A stretch of DNA of 51,833 bases from an uncultured bacterium (GTDB lineage Bacteria; Cyanobacteriota; Vampirovibrionia; Gastranaerophilales; Gastranaerophilaceae). The notes below the pieces were generated by a model. That model made no database searches, was not told where the DNA came from, and saw nothing but the letters and a program-made list of their open reading frames with translations. The position numbers and the translations under genes are program-made. The stretch covers positions 1 to 51,833 of the forward strand of contig CADAYD010000009.1 in the NCBI GenBank assembly GCA_902791985.1, read 5' to 3'. This document shows, in pieces, positions 17,493-25,648 of the stretch (within the stretch, counting starts at the first letter, position 1; each line of letters opens with the position of its first letter).

Positions 17493-18455
17493 ATGGCATT
17501 ATTAGAAACAGAAGAATTGTATGTAGAATATAAGTCTAAAAAAGGTATTACCGGTAATGAAGAAACTGTACGTGCACTAAATGGTATCAGTTTGGATGTC
17601 AGGCGCGGTGAAATTTTATCTATTGCAGGAGAGTCAGGTTGCGGTAAATCAACACTGGCAAAAGCTATAATGAAGCTTGTCGATGTCAAAAGCGGAGAAA
17701 TCTTGTTTGAGGGTAAAAATATTGCAGACTTCAAATCAAAAAAAGAACTCAGAGATTTTTACCAAAAAATACAAATGGTTTTTCAAAATCCGTATTCTTC
17801 GTTGAATCCCAAAATGAAGATTGGTCAAATTCTATCAGAACCGCTAGTAATTAATACAAAATATTCAAAAAAAGAAATTGAAAGAATTGTAGAAGAAAAA
17901 ATATCTCAGGTCGGGCTTGATAAATCCGTTTTAAATCTTTATCCTCATGAGTTTTCGGGCGGACAACGACAAAGAATTGCAATTGCAAGAGCACTTGTTT
18001 TAGAGCCGGCGCTTATTGTTGCAGATGAGCCTGTAAGTGCTTTAGATGTCAGTATTCAGGCACAAATTATAAACCTCATTAAACATTTAAAAGATAACTA
18101 TAATTTAACTTTTTTGTTTATTTCTCATGATTTAAGTGTTATCCGTCATATTTCAGATAGAATCGCAATAATGTATCTCGGAGAGGTTGTGGAGTTAGGT
18201 TTAACCGAAGAAATTTTTCAATCTCCAAAACATCCTTATACTGCAGCACTTTTAAGTTCTGTTCCTCAGGTTAATAAAAATAATCCGATTGCGCAAATTA
18301 GGCTGCAAGGTGAACTCCCATCTCCTCAATATTTACCTTTAGGGTGTAAATTCCATACAAGGTGTCCCTATGCTATGGAAAAATGCAAAACTCAAATGCC
18401 GGAAGAAAAGTTTTTCTCGGATTTTCATACCTGTAAGTGTTTTTTATATCCGTGA
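17493..18455 (+). CDS. Oligopeptide/dipeptide ABC transporter ATP-binding protein (OppF/DppF-like)
   Basis: A 320-residue ABC ATPase. It shows Walker A GESGCGKST (about residues 51-59), Q-loop MVFQNPYSSLNP, signature FSGGQRQRIAIARAL, Walker B LIVADEPVSALDVS and the H-loop FISHDLSVI. The C-terminal oligopeptide-transporter extension has the CKFHTRCPYAMEKC cysteine motif, which in relatives binds an Fe-S cluster or metal. The family energises uptake of peptides, nickel or related solutes. No permease, binding protein or OppD partner is adjacent, so it is an orphan here and must act with subunits encoded elsewhere. smpB follows after 12 bases but has its own promoter. Confidence 0.9.
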   Translation: MALLETEELYVEYKSKKGITGNEETVRALNGISLDVRRGEILSIAGESGCGKSTLAKAIMKLVDVKSGEILFEGKNIADFKSKKELRDFYQKIQMVFQNPYSSLNPKMKIGQILSEPLVINTKYSKKEIERIVEEKISQVGLDKSVLNLYPHEFSGGQRQRIAIARALVLEPALIVADEPVSALDVSIQAQIINLIKHLKDNYNLTFLFISHDLSVIRHISDRIAIMYLGEVVELGLTEEIFQSPKHPYTAALLSSVPQVNKNNPIAQIRLQGELPSPQYLPLGCKFHTRCPYAMEKCKTQMPEEKFFSDFHTCKCFLYP

Positions 18456-18467
18456 TATAATCGTTTT
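18453..18467 (+). promoter_or_regulatory. Extended -10 giving a leaderless start for smpB
   Basis: TGATATAAT (18453-18461), six bases CGTTTT, then ATG at 18468. The TGA is also the stop codon of the upstream gene. No Shine-Dalgarno. It differs at only two positions from the element before the gene at 3485. Confidence 0.65.
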
Positions 18468-18920
18468 ATGGACAGAAAAATTGTTACAACAAACCGAAAA
18501 GCCTTTCACGACTATAATATTTTTGATAAGTTTGTAGCCGGTATTGTGCTGACTGGAACAGAAATAAAATCTATCCGTAACGGCGCAATAAATTTAAAAG
18601 ATAGTTTTTGTAAAATTGATGATGGGGAATTGTTTTTATACAACTGTCATATTTCACATTATGACAACGGAAACCGCTATAACCACGAAGAAAAGCGTAT
18701 TCGCAAATTGCTTTTAACAAAAAAAGAAATTCTTAAAATTAGTCAGAAAATTAAAAAAGACGGTTATACAGTTATTCCTTTGGAAGTATTTTTTGTTAAA
18801 GGTCTTGCAAAAGTAGAAATCGGCTTGGCAAAAGGTAAAAAACTTTATGACAAGCGTGAAGATATGGTAAAAAAAGAACAAAAACGTGATATAGAACGTT
18901 TAACTAAAAATAAATTCTAG
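18468..18920 (+). CDS. smpB: SsrA-binding protein SmpB
   Basis: A 150-residue OB-fold protein that binds tmRNA and brings it to stalled ribosomes for trans-translation. It has NRKAFHDYNIFDKFVAGIVL, TGTEIKSIRNGAINLKDSFC, and the basic tail GKKLYDKREDMVKKEQKRDI that enters the mRNA channel. Length is normal. The start lacks a ribosome site and lies six bases after an extended -10, so it is probably translated from a leaderless message. tmRNA (ssrA) itself is not adjacent. It is convergent with the small gene at 18922. Confidence 0.96.
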   Translation: MDRKIVTTNRKAFHDYNIFDKFVAGIVLTGTEIKSIRNGAINLKDSFCKIDDGELFLYNCHISHYDNGNRYNHEEKRIRKLLLTKKEILKISQKIKKDGYTVIPLEVFFVKGLAKVEIGLAKGKKLYDKREDMVKKEQKRDIERLTKNKF

Positions 18921-18921
18921 T

Positions 18922-19176
18922 TTAGTGTAATTTTTTAATCAGTTTATCTAACCAAGAGTCTGCTTTTTCTGTCAGATCGATATCGTTCAGTTTTGATGAA
19001 AATTCAAATGTATCAGGTTGCTGCATAGTAAATAGGCTGCCTTGGTTTTCTTTTTTATTTTTACCTCTGCCACCCATCATATATCCGAGATTGCCCCCGC
19101 TGCCGCCATCATTGTTGGTATTTGCTGCGGCTTTGATTACCGGTTCGCTTCTTCCGATATTTACATCAAAACTCAT
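18922..19176 (-). CDS. Hypothetical small glycine-rich protein, 84 aa
   Basis: Not recognised. The middle is glycine- and asparagine-rich (NNDGGSGGNLGYMMGGRG), followed by a basic patch and an amphipathic C-terminal helix (ADSWLDKLIKKLH). There is no signal peptide or membrane span. An AGGA site precedes the ATG. Its stop is one base from that of smpB on the opposite strand. It might be a small adaptor or surface-associated protein, but nothing in the sequence settles this. Confidence 0.6.
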   Translation of the reverse strand: MSFDVNIGRSEPVIKAAANTNNDGGSGGNLGYMMGGRGKNKKENQGSLFTMQQPDTFEFSSKLNDIDLTEKADSWLDKLIKKLH

Positions 19177-19401
19177 GGCTTTAATTCCTATATTGTTCCC
19201 TTATATATATAAAGTAAATTTGTGTTAATTTTTTGTTACAAAACCGGAAAATATTAACAAAAATTTACAATTTTAATCTTGAAAACCCCTATTATTCTTT
19301 GATTTTGAATTTATTAACTTATGTAACAATTATACGTTTTTGTTAAATATCGAGGGTAAAAAATACGTTATATATAATAAGGATACTCATGAGGTTATTT
19401 A

Positions 19402-20310
19402 ATGTCTTTAACTATTGAAGCTACACAAGAATATTTGCGTTCAAAACTCAATCTTAGCCTTGCTAAGATACTTGAGTATGAGAATAAAAGTATTAAAGAA
19501 ATTGTGGATGCAGAGGCAGCACAGGGGAATCAGGCAGCAATTCAGTTGGCTGCAGATATGTTTACCAATCCGACAATATTGATTGAATTATTCAAGTTAT
19601 CGGATCCCAAAAATAAACTAATCATTTTGAAAGAAATGACTTCTGCTCAATTAGAAAAGTTATTGCCTTTATTAGAACAAGATGATTTAGTTCAGGGCCT
19701 TAGATTTTTTACAATGGACAGCTTAATGAAAATGCTTGAAAAGATTCCGAAAGAAGAACTTTTGAAAACAGTTTTTCAGTTATTTTCCGAACGCCAGATT
19801 ATTGAAAAAATGCCTGAAAAACAGCTTGATAAAGTGCTAACCGGCGTTGATATGGACAAAGGTTTGGTATTAAAAAATTTAAAATCTATACCTGAAATAT
19901 ATTTGCGTCAAATGATTGAAAGTATAACCGGTCATGAAGCAAAAGAAAGTAATACTGAGGAACTTATAAATACCATTTCTCAATTTGGGGATTTGGATTA
20001 TAAAAATGCACTTCGCAATCTTGATGTTACTCAAAAAAGAAATTTGACTCTTTTAATTACGAGTACTGATAATAAGTATTATTTAAATTTTGATGCGGAT
20101 GCATATACACATATTATTGAAAGAGATAGAGAAAAAGAAGATACGGTTCAGGCTATGGGGGTAATAAAACCTGAGTATTTAGAAAAAATGCTTACCAATT
20201 TGCCTCCTGATTTATTGCAAGTTGTTATTACTCAAATAGATACCGAAAAATTCGCGGATGCTTTGATAACAAGATTCCCTGAAGTTTTGGCAAAAATGAT
20301 TGCAGGTTAA
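19402..20310 (+). CDS. Hypothetical all-helical protein, 302 aa
   Basis: Not recognised. The protein is almost entirely predicted helix, leucine- and glutamate-rich, with no membrane segment, signal peptide or cysteine. Repeating short helices of the type LEKLLPLLEQDDLVQGL, LMKMLEKIPKEELLKTV and LEKMLTNLPPDLLQVVI suggest a superhelical scaffold. This loosely recalls the armadillo-like N-terminal domain of MgtE or the FliG repeats, but that resemblance is only of pattern. GAGG lies upstream of the ATG and TATAAT about 25 bases upstream. It is convergent with the cinA gene, with two bases between stops. Confidence 0.7.
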   Translation: MSLTIEATQEYLRSKLNLSLAKILEYENKSIKEIVDAEAAQGNQAAIQLAADMFTNPTILIELFKLSDPKNKLIILKEMTSAQLEKLLPLLEQDDLVQGLRFFTMDSLMKMLEKIPKEELLKTVFQLFSERQIIEKMPEKQLDKVLTGVDMDKGLVLKNLKSIPEIYLRQMIESITGHEAKESNTEELINTISQFGDLDYKNALRNLDVTQKRNLTLLITSTDNKYYLNFDADAYTHIIERDREKEDTVQAMGVIKPEYLEKMLTNLPPDLLQVVITQIDTEKFADALITRFPEVLAKMIAG

Positions 20311-20312
20311 AA

Positions 20313-20801
20313 TTAAGCAATTCTGTTATCTTTTAATACGGATAGTGCAAGTTTTATTGCTTCTTGTGCAAATGCTTCTTTTATTTTTACTCGATCTAAA
20401 TTTTGCGGAATTAAAACTTTTTTAACTGTTACAATCCCTTTGTATTTAACTGAGGTGAACATTAATCCGATTGGTTTATTTTTAGTACCTCCGGTAGGAC
20501 CAGCAATCCCTGTTGTGCAAAGAGCGACATCACAATCAGTTGCATTTTGAAGCCCGTCAGCCATTGCTTTTGCACATTGTTCACTTACCGCACCGTAATT
20601 ATTCAAAATATTCCAACTGACGCCAAGGATTTTATTTTTTGCTTCATTTGCGTATGTTACAAAATTTAATTTTACATAATCCGAGCTTCCCGAAACATCT
20701 GTCAACTTTGAACTTACAAGCCCGCCTGTGCAAGATTCCGCAGTTGCAATTGTTAAATTCTTTTCTTTTAATAATTGCCCTAATTCTTCTTCCGGTGTCA
20801 T
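20313..20801 (-). CDS. pncC: CinA-type nicotinamide-nucleotide amidohydrolase (PncC)
   Basis: A 162-residue stand-alone CinA C-terminal domain. It deamidates nicotinamide mononucleotide to nicotinate mononucleotide in NAD recycling. It has ATAESCTGGLVSSKLTDVSG with the conserved serine/cysteine region, and CTTGIAGPTGGTKNKPIGL. The competence-associated N-terminal domain of full CinA is absent. Its ATG overlaps the stop codon of radA by one base (TAATG), so the two are translationally coupled. In many bacteria cinA sits with recA; here it is with another recombination gene. Confidence 0.92.
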   Translation of the reverse strand: MTPEEELGQLLKEKNLTIATAESCTGGLVSSKLTDVSGSSDYVKLNFVTYANEAKNKILGVSWNILNNYGAVSEQCAKAMADGLQNATDCDVALCTTGIAGPTGGTKNKPIGLMFTSVKYKGIVTVKKVLIPQNLDRVKIKEAFAQEAIKLALSVLKDNRIA

Positions 20802-22177
20802 TACCTGCTCCCTTCAGGGGTTATACATGCTCCGATAGCATCAATCAGTCGTTTAACCGGAACTGTTTGAATTTTTTTACTGGTAATATCTTTATTTGCG
20901 TATGGGATAATAGCTTTTTTAAAACCGGCGATAGAGGCTTCATTTAACATTCGTTCAAGATTATTAACAGGATGAATTTCTCCTGATAACCCGATTTCAC
21001 CGATAATAACCGTTTGAGAATCTACAACGACATCTCTTGCACATGTTGCTATTGCCAGCGCAATTCCTAAATCTGCGCTTGGTCCGTCAACCTCAATTCC
21101 CCCCATAACATTAACATAAACATCTTGTTTGGATAAATTTAACCCGACTCGTTTTTCAAGAACGGCGAGTATTTGCAATAATCTGCTAAAATCAACTCCA
21201 TTTGCAACCCTGCGCGGTGAAGGGTATGGGGTTGCACCAACAAGCGCCTGAATTTCAACAAGCAAAGGTCGAGACCCCTCATTTGTTACTATAATTGCTG
21301 TTCCTGGGATATTTTCCTGTGAGCGTTCATTTAAAAATAATTGATTCGGGTTAATAACTTCTTTCAATCCGTTTGTACACATCTCAAATATCCCAACCTC
21401 ACTTGTGTTGCCGAAACGGTTTTTCATAGAACGTAATATTCTGTATGATTTGTATTTATCGCCCTCAAAAGATATAACCGTATCTACCATATGTTCAAGT
21501 ACTTTTGGCCCTGCAATATTACCGTCTTTTGTAACATGGCCGATTATAAGCACTGTAGTATTGGTCGTTTTTGCGATTTGCATTAAAATATTGCAGCACT
21601 CACGAATTTGGCTGACACTTCCTGCGCTGCTTGATACTATATGAGAATAAATTGCTTGAATACTGTCAATGACAACCATATCCGGTTTTAGCTCTTCAAT
21701 CTGAGATTTTATATTTTCAAGATTAGTTTGGGGGTAAATATAAATATTGTCACTTTTTACTCCTAATCTGTCTGCTCTTAATTTTAATTGGCTTGCAGAT
21801 TCTTCTGCCGTAACATATAAAACTTTTTTGCCTGTTGAAGCAAGTCCACCGCTTGTCTGCAAAAGTATTGTCGATTTACCGATACCAGGGTCGCCTGCTA
21901 TTAAGACTATTGAACCCTGAACAAGTCCTCCGCCTAAAATTCGGTCAAATTCTTGGATTCCGGTACTGACACGAATTTCTTTTCCGACCTGAATATCGTT
22001 AATCAGTGACGGAACAGAATCATTAACTATGCCTTGAGGCGAAATGTTTACCGGCTTATCGCTATGGATTTCTTCAACAAAGCTCCCCCATGATGCACAG
22101 TCAGGGCACTTACCCAAATAACCTGCACTTTCATAACCGCAATTTTGACATACCCATTTTGATTTAACTTTTGCCAT
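20801..22177 (-). CDS. radA: DNA repair protein RadA
   Basis: A 458-residue RecA-like helicase that promotes branch migration and processing of recombination intermediates. The N-terminal zinc finger is CQNCGYESAGYLGKCPDC (10-27). Walker A is GDPGIGKST, the RadA-specific motif is KNRFGNTSE, and the C-terminal part is the Lon-protease-like domain (DGPSADLGIALAIA) without proteolytic function. Length is normal. No Shine-Dalgarno is visible. A strong promoter places its -10 six bases before the ATG, so the mRNA should be leaderless. It is coupled to pncC downstream. Confidence 0.96.
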   Translation of the reverse strand: MAKVKSKWVCQNCGYESAGYLGKCPDCASWGSFVEEIHSDKPVNISPQGIVNDSVPSLINDIQVGKEIRVSTGIQEFDRILGGGLVQGSIVLIAGDPGIGKSTILLQTSGGLASTGKKVLYVTAEESASQLKLRADRLGVKSDNIYIYPQTNLENIKSQIEELKPDMVVIDSIQAIYSHIVSSSAGSVSQIRECCNILMQIAKTTNTTVLIIGHVTKDGNIAGPKVLEHMVDTVISFEGDKYKSYRILRSMKNRFGNTSEVGIFEMCTNGLKEVINPNQLFLNERSQENIPGTAIIVTNEGSRPLLVEIQALVGATPYPSPRRVANGVDFSRLLQILAVLEKRVGLNLSKQDVYVNVMGGIEVDGPSADLGIALAIATCARDVVVDSQTVIIGEIGLSGEIHPVNNLERMLNEASIAGFKKAIIPYANKDITSKKIQTVPVKRLIDAIGACITPEGSR

Positions 22178-22212
22178 AAAAATATTGTAAAGTGATTTAT
22201 TACAGTTTTCAA
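22178..22212 (-). promoter_or_regulatory. Promoter with leaderless start for radA
   Basis: On the minus strand TTGAAA (22207-22212), exactly 17 bases, TACAAT (22184-22189), six bases ATTTTT, then ATG (22177). This is the best-formed leaderless promoter in the window because the -35 is also near-consensus. Confidence 0.7.
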
Positions 22213-22264
22213 GTAATAATGTAAAATTTTTTGTCAGGCTATAGTCTGACTTACGCCTATTTTG

Positions 22265-22489
22265 CTATTTCACTATACCTAAACCAATGAGGAATGAGCA
22301 AATGATGAATATAGCACAAAATATTCCGGTAACCTTGTTCAGCCCTTTTTCTGCGCTCTTTTGAGATGCAAAAATATGAGAAGCGCCACCAATTCCTCCG
22401 ATGCCGTCACCTTTTGGAGAATGCATTAAAATCAATAATATTAAAAATACCGCACAACCGGTTGCGATATACCACAATGTATTTGCCAT
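22265..22489 (-). CDS. secG: Preprotein translocase subunit SecG
   Basis: A 74-residue membrane protein with two hydrophobic segments (about 5-23 and 52-72) joined by a glycine-rich loop, KGDGIGGIGGASHIFASQKS, the SecG hallmark. It assists SecYEG-mediated protein export. GGAG precedes the ATG. It follows directly, without a gap, after the Nudix regulator gene on the same strand. An inverted repeat (GTCAG/CTGAC) lies in the gap to radA but has no T-run on this strand. Confidence 0.93.
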   Translation of the reverse strand: MANTLWYIATGCAVFLILLILMHSPKGDGIGGIGGASHIFASQKSAEKGLNKVTGIFCAIFIICSFLIGLGIVK

Positions 22490-23170
22490 TTATTTTTTAT
22501 CTCCTTTTTTTATAAAATGCGCTCTTTTTGAATTGAGTTCAATTCTTTCAAACGTATAAAGTCTTGCAGGACGCTTTGAAGATGATTTTGTATATTCTTG
22601 CAACTCTAACAATCCGTCTGTAGAAAGCGCTTTTTTTCTGAAATTACGTTTGTCCAATTTCTTTTGCATAATAAGTTCGTATGCCTTTTGCATTTCGGTT
22701 AAGGTGAATTTTTCCGGCAAGAGCTGGTATGCAACAGGACAAATTTCAAGTCTTTCTCTTGTACGTTTAAGTGAGTATTGGATAATTTCTTTGTGGTCGA
22801 ATGCTAATGGCGGTAAGTCCATGACTTTGTGCCATCCAAGTTCTGAAGTTGATACGATTTTAATATCTTCAGAACGCACCAATGCAAAATATGCACAGGT
22901 AATAACACGCCCGTCAGGGTGTCTTAGAGGATCGCCAAATGTGTATAATTGCTCAAGATAAATGTTATCAACCGCAGTTTTTTCTTTTAAAACCCTTAGT
23001 GCCGCATCATCCAAGTTCTCTGACAATCTGACATATCCGCCCGGAATTGCCCATTTGTCTTTAAACGGTTCATTCGTACGTTTTACAAGTAATACCTGAA
23101 GTGCATTATTTTTTATGGTTAAAATAACGACGTCGACAGTAATTTCGTGTGTTTTTGTTTCGTTTACCAT
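22490..23170 (-). CDS. Nudix-domain regulator, NrtR-like
   Basis: A 226-residue protein with an N-terminal Nudix fold (about 8-145) and a C-terminal winged-helix segment (about 150-220). The Nudix box GYVRLSENLDDAALRVLKEK keeps the glycine and first glutamate. The REUxEE core reads RVLKEK, so two of its glutamates are replaced. That loss, plus the wing domain, fits the NrtR family, which sense ADP-ribose and repress NAD-related genes instead of hydrolysing substrate. GAGG lies upstream of the ATG at a long spacing. secG follows immediately. pncC (NAD salvage) lies two genes downstream and is a plausible target, but that is inference. Confidence 0.82.
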   Translation of the reverse strand: MVNETKTHEITVDVVILTIKNNALQVLLVKRTNEPFKDKWAIPGGYVRLSENLDDAALRVLKEKTAVDNIYLEQLYTFGDPLRHPDGRVITCAYFALVRSEDIKIVSTSELGWHKVMDLPPLAFDHKEIIQYSLKRTRERLEICPVAYQLLPEKFTLTEMQKAYELIMQKKLDKRNFRKKALSTDGLLELQEYTKSSSKRPARLYTFERIELNSKRAHFIKKGDKK

Positions 23171-23330
23171 TATAAAATCTATCCTCTACCAATACAAATA
23201 TATAATAAACACAGAAGTTACAATTAATCAATTTGTTAACCTGCTTAATATTTGTTTACATAGTAGATTTTTATGGCAATTATTTAAAATAAATATACTT
23301 TATATATATACAAGGGGATTCTACGGGATT

Positions 23331-24248
23331 ATGTATACGATGATATTTCAACAGAATATAGGTTTCGGCGGATGCAATCCGTTTATGATGGGTTGCTACA
23401 ATCCTCGCCTTAACTTCTTTTTAGGGATGGCTGCAGGTTTTGCGAGCTCTTCTGTTTGGACCGGTTATGGATCTTCTATGGCTACTCCTTATATGTCTGC
23501 AGCTAGTAATCCTTTTTTGATGACTACAAATCCTTATGCATATCAGGTACCTGTATTTAATTATCAGGCTCCGACATTTAATTATCAAATGCCTACATTC
23601 AATTTCCAGATTCCTACATTCAATTATACAAATCCGTTTGGAACTTTGACTGCGACTGCAAGTACTTCGACTGCATCATCTTCGTCTTCTTCACAAGGTA
23701 ATTCAGGTTCAACTGCTTCTGATGATGTTGTAAATACTAATGGCCGCAGATTAAATAAAAGACAAGGCTATGGTAAAGAATTTTTAGATAAAGTAAAAGC
23801 AATTGCAAAAAGAGTAAATTGTGATTACAGAGATTTGCTTGCTATTATGAATTCAGAATCAGGTATCAGCACGACCGCAGTTAATAGAAACGGCGGAGCT
23901 ACAGGTTTAATTCAATTTATGCCAAAAACTGCACAGGGGCTTGGTACAACAACTGAGGCTCTGAGAAGAATGACTCCTGTTCAACAACTCGATTATGTTG
24001 AAAAATATATCGTGCAAAATAAAAGAATGGCAGGTTTTTCAGCAAACGAAAGATTATCAGGCGGTCAATTATATTCTCTTATCTTCTTGCCTGCAAGAGC
24101 AAAAAGAGAAGTATTGACTACAAGTGGTGAAGTATATTACAACGCAAACAGAGCTCTCGATACAAATAAAGACGGTGAAATTACAAGAGCAGAATTAGAT
24201 GCAAGAGTAAGAAGTCATTATGTAAGTGATAACAGCTTTTTAGCATAA
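23331..24248 (+). CDS. Lytic transglycosylase-like (SLT) domain protein with EF-hand
   Basis: A 305-residue protein. Residues 1-65 are glycine- and aromatic-rich. About 70-101 hold four degenerate copies of a (V/T)FNYQxP unit. About 108-130 is a serine/threonine linker. An SLT-type domain follows with catalytic-type E176 in MNSESG and GATGLIQFMPKTA (189-201). A perfect 12-residue EF-hand loop lies at 277-288 (DTNKDGEITRAE). The family cleaves peptidoglycan glycan strands. No classical signal peptide is seen, so the export route is unclear. I start at ATG 23331 (CGGG upstream); the frame is open further up but that part is low-complexity and unlikely coding. It precedes ftsZ by about 150 bases. 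Confidence 0.75.
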   Translation: MYTMIFQQNIGFGGCNPFMMGCYNPRLNFFLGMAAGFASSSVWTGYGSSMATPYMSAASNPFLMTTNPYAYQVPVFNYQAPTFNYQMPTFNFQIPTFNYTNPFGTLTATASTSTASSSSSSQGNSGSTASDDVVNTNGRRLNKRQGYGKEFLDKVKAIAKRVNCDYRDLLAIMNSESGISTTAVNRNGGATGLIQFMPKTAQGLGTTTEALRRMTPVQQLDYVEKYIVQNKRMAGFSANERLSGGQLYSLIFLPARAKREVLTTSGEVYYNANRALDTNKDGEITRAELDARVRSHYVSDNSFLA

Positions 24249-24301
24249 TAATTTCTTTTGAGTGTAAAACTTAATTTTTGTTCATAATTCAATTTAATTT
24301 G

Positions 24302-24330
24302 TTGTACTTTTAGTGTTTTTCAAATAGTAT
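24302..24330 (+). promoter_or_regulatory. Candidate ftsZ promoter
   Basis: TTGTAC (24302-24307), 17 bases, TAGTAT (24325-24330). The start would be near 24337, just before the palindrome at 24341. Confidence 0.5.
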
Positions 24331-24340
24331 GTTGTTAGGG

Positions 24341-24357
24341 TTACACTTGTAGTGTAA
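24341..24357. promoter_or_regulatory. Palindromic operator candidate upstream of ftsZ
   Basis: TTACACT-TGT-AGTGTAA is a perfect 7+7 palindrome a few bases downstream of the predicted transcription start. A further AGTGTAA half-site lies at 24261. It could be a repressor site or a short mRNA hairpin. Confidence 0.45.
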
Positions 24358-24394
24358 TTTAATGTTTTAGGTAAAAGATAAGAGGTAAACAAAA

Positions 24395-25594
24395 GTGGAA
24401 AACATCGTAGCAGATATATTTGCCGCTAAAGAAGATTCAGGAATGAATGTAAATTTCAAATCAAATATCAATCCTGCAAATATTAAAGTTGTCGGCGTTG
24501 GCGGTGGCGGCGGAAATGCAGTTAACCGTATGATAAGATCAGGTTTATCAGGTGTTGATTTTTGGTTGATGAATACTGATTTACAGGTATTAACTCAAGG
24601 GTTAACTAAAAACAGAATTCAGTTAGGTGTAAATTCTACTCAAGGACTTGGCGCAGGAAATGATCCAAGTGTCGGCGAAAAAGCGGCAGAAGAAACTCAT
24701 CAGGAAATTACCCAAGCACTGGAAGGTGCTGATATGGTATTTATCACTGCAGGTATGGGCGGCGGAACAGGTACCGGCGCGGCTCCTGTAGTAGCTAAAG
24801 TAGCAAAAGAACTCGGAATCTTAACAGTTGCTGTTGTTACAAAACCTTTTACTTGGGAAGGCAGAAAAAGACAAAATCAAGCAAATGTTGGTTTAGATAA
24901 ATTAAAAGAATATGTTGATGCAATTATCATCATTCCTAACGATAAGTTACTTCAAGTTGTTGATAGACAGGCTTCACTTCCTGAATCATTTGCAAAAGTT
25001 GATGAAGTGTTACTCAGGGGAGTTCAAGGCTTATCTGATATTATAACCGTTCCAGGAATTATTAATGTTGATTTTGCGGATGTTAAATCAGTTATGCAAT
25101 CTTCGGGCTCAGCATTGATGGGTATAGGAAAATCTCAAGGTGAAGGGCGTGCTGTTAAAGCAGCTCAAATGGCTATAAATTCTCAACTTCTTGAATCATC
25201 AATCAATGGCGCATCCGGTGTAATAGTTAATATTACAGGAGGACCGGATATGGGTATTCATGAAATTAGTGATGCTGCATCTATAATTCATGATGCTGTT
25301 CTTGATGATGCAACAGTTATTATAGGTACAGCTGTTAATGATATGATTAAGGATGGTTCTATTCAGATTACTGTAATAGCAACCGGCTTTGAATTGAGAA
25401 ATAATTCCCCTCAATTGAATTTGACTACTTTTGGTACAAATTCAAATACCTCTTTTGATGGTGATATTTCTAAATTGAATGCATCAGATTTCTTCTCCGG
25501 TGCGTTCAATTCTCAACCTAAATCAGTTATGGATAGCGGAAGTTCAAATAAAAACTTCACAAATATTGAAATTCCTGATTTCTTAAAAAGATAA
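24395..25594 (+). CDS. ftsZ: Cell division protein FtsZ
   Basis: A 399-residue tubulin-like GTPase that forms the division ring. It has the N-terminal nucleotide motif [11 protein letters not shown], the tubulin signature [13 protein letters not shown], the T7-loop region NVDFADV, and a variable linker ending in the membrane-tether binding peptide IEIPDFLKR. The start is a GTG at 24395 with AGAGG eight bases upstream. An internal ATG at 24443 lacks a good site. The gene is monocistronic, between a candidate promoter/operator and a strong terminator. No other dcw-cluster gene is adjacent, as in many cyanobacteria. Confidence 0.97.
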   Translation: MENIVADIFAAKEDSGMNVNFKSNINPANIKVVGVGGGGGNAVNRMIRSGLSGVDFWLMNTDLQVLTQGLTKNRIQLGVNSTQGLGAGNDPSVGEKAAEETHQEITQALEGADMVFITAGMGGGTGTGAAPVVAKVAKELGILTVAVVTKPFTWEGRKRQNQANVGLDKLKEYVDAIIIIPNDKLLQVVDRQASLPESFAKVDEVLLRGVQGLSDIITVPGIINVDFADVKSVMQSSGSALMGIGKSQGEGRAVKAAQMAINSQLLESSINGASGVIVNITGGPDMGIHEISDAASIIHDAVLDDATVIIGTAVNDMIKDGSIQITVIATGFELRNNSPQLNLTTFGTNSNTSFDGDISKLNASDFFSGAFNSQPKSVMDSGSSNKNFTNIEIPDFLKR

Positions 25595-25617
25595 TAAAAT
25601 ATTCTTAAATAAATAAT

Positions 25618-25648
25618 AAAGGACAGAATGTAAATTCTGTCCTTTTTA
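25618..25648. terminator. Bidirectional terminator after ftsZ
   Basis: AAAGGACAGAAT pairs with ATTCTGTCCTTT over a GTAA tetraloop, followed by a T-run on the plus strand and by an A-run/T-run on the other. It separates ftsZ from the convergent gene. Confidence 0.88.

Noticed and set aside
22232-22251. Terminator between secG and radA
   Set aside because: The GTCAG/CTGAC inverted repeat has A residues, not a T-run, after it on the transcribed minus strand.
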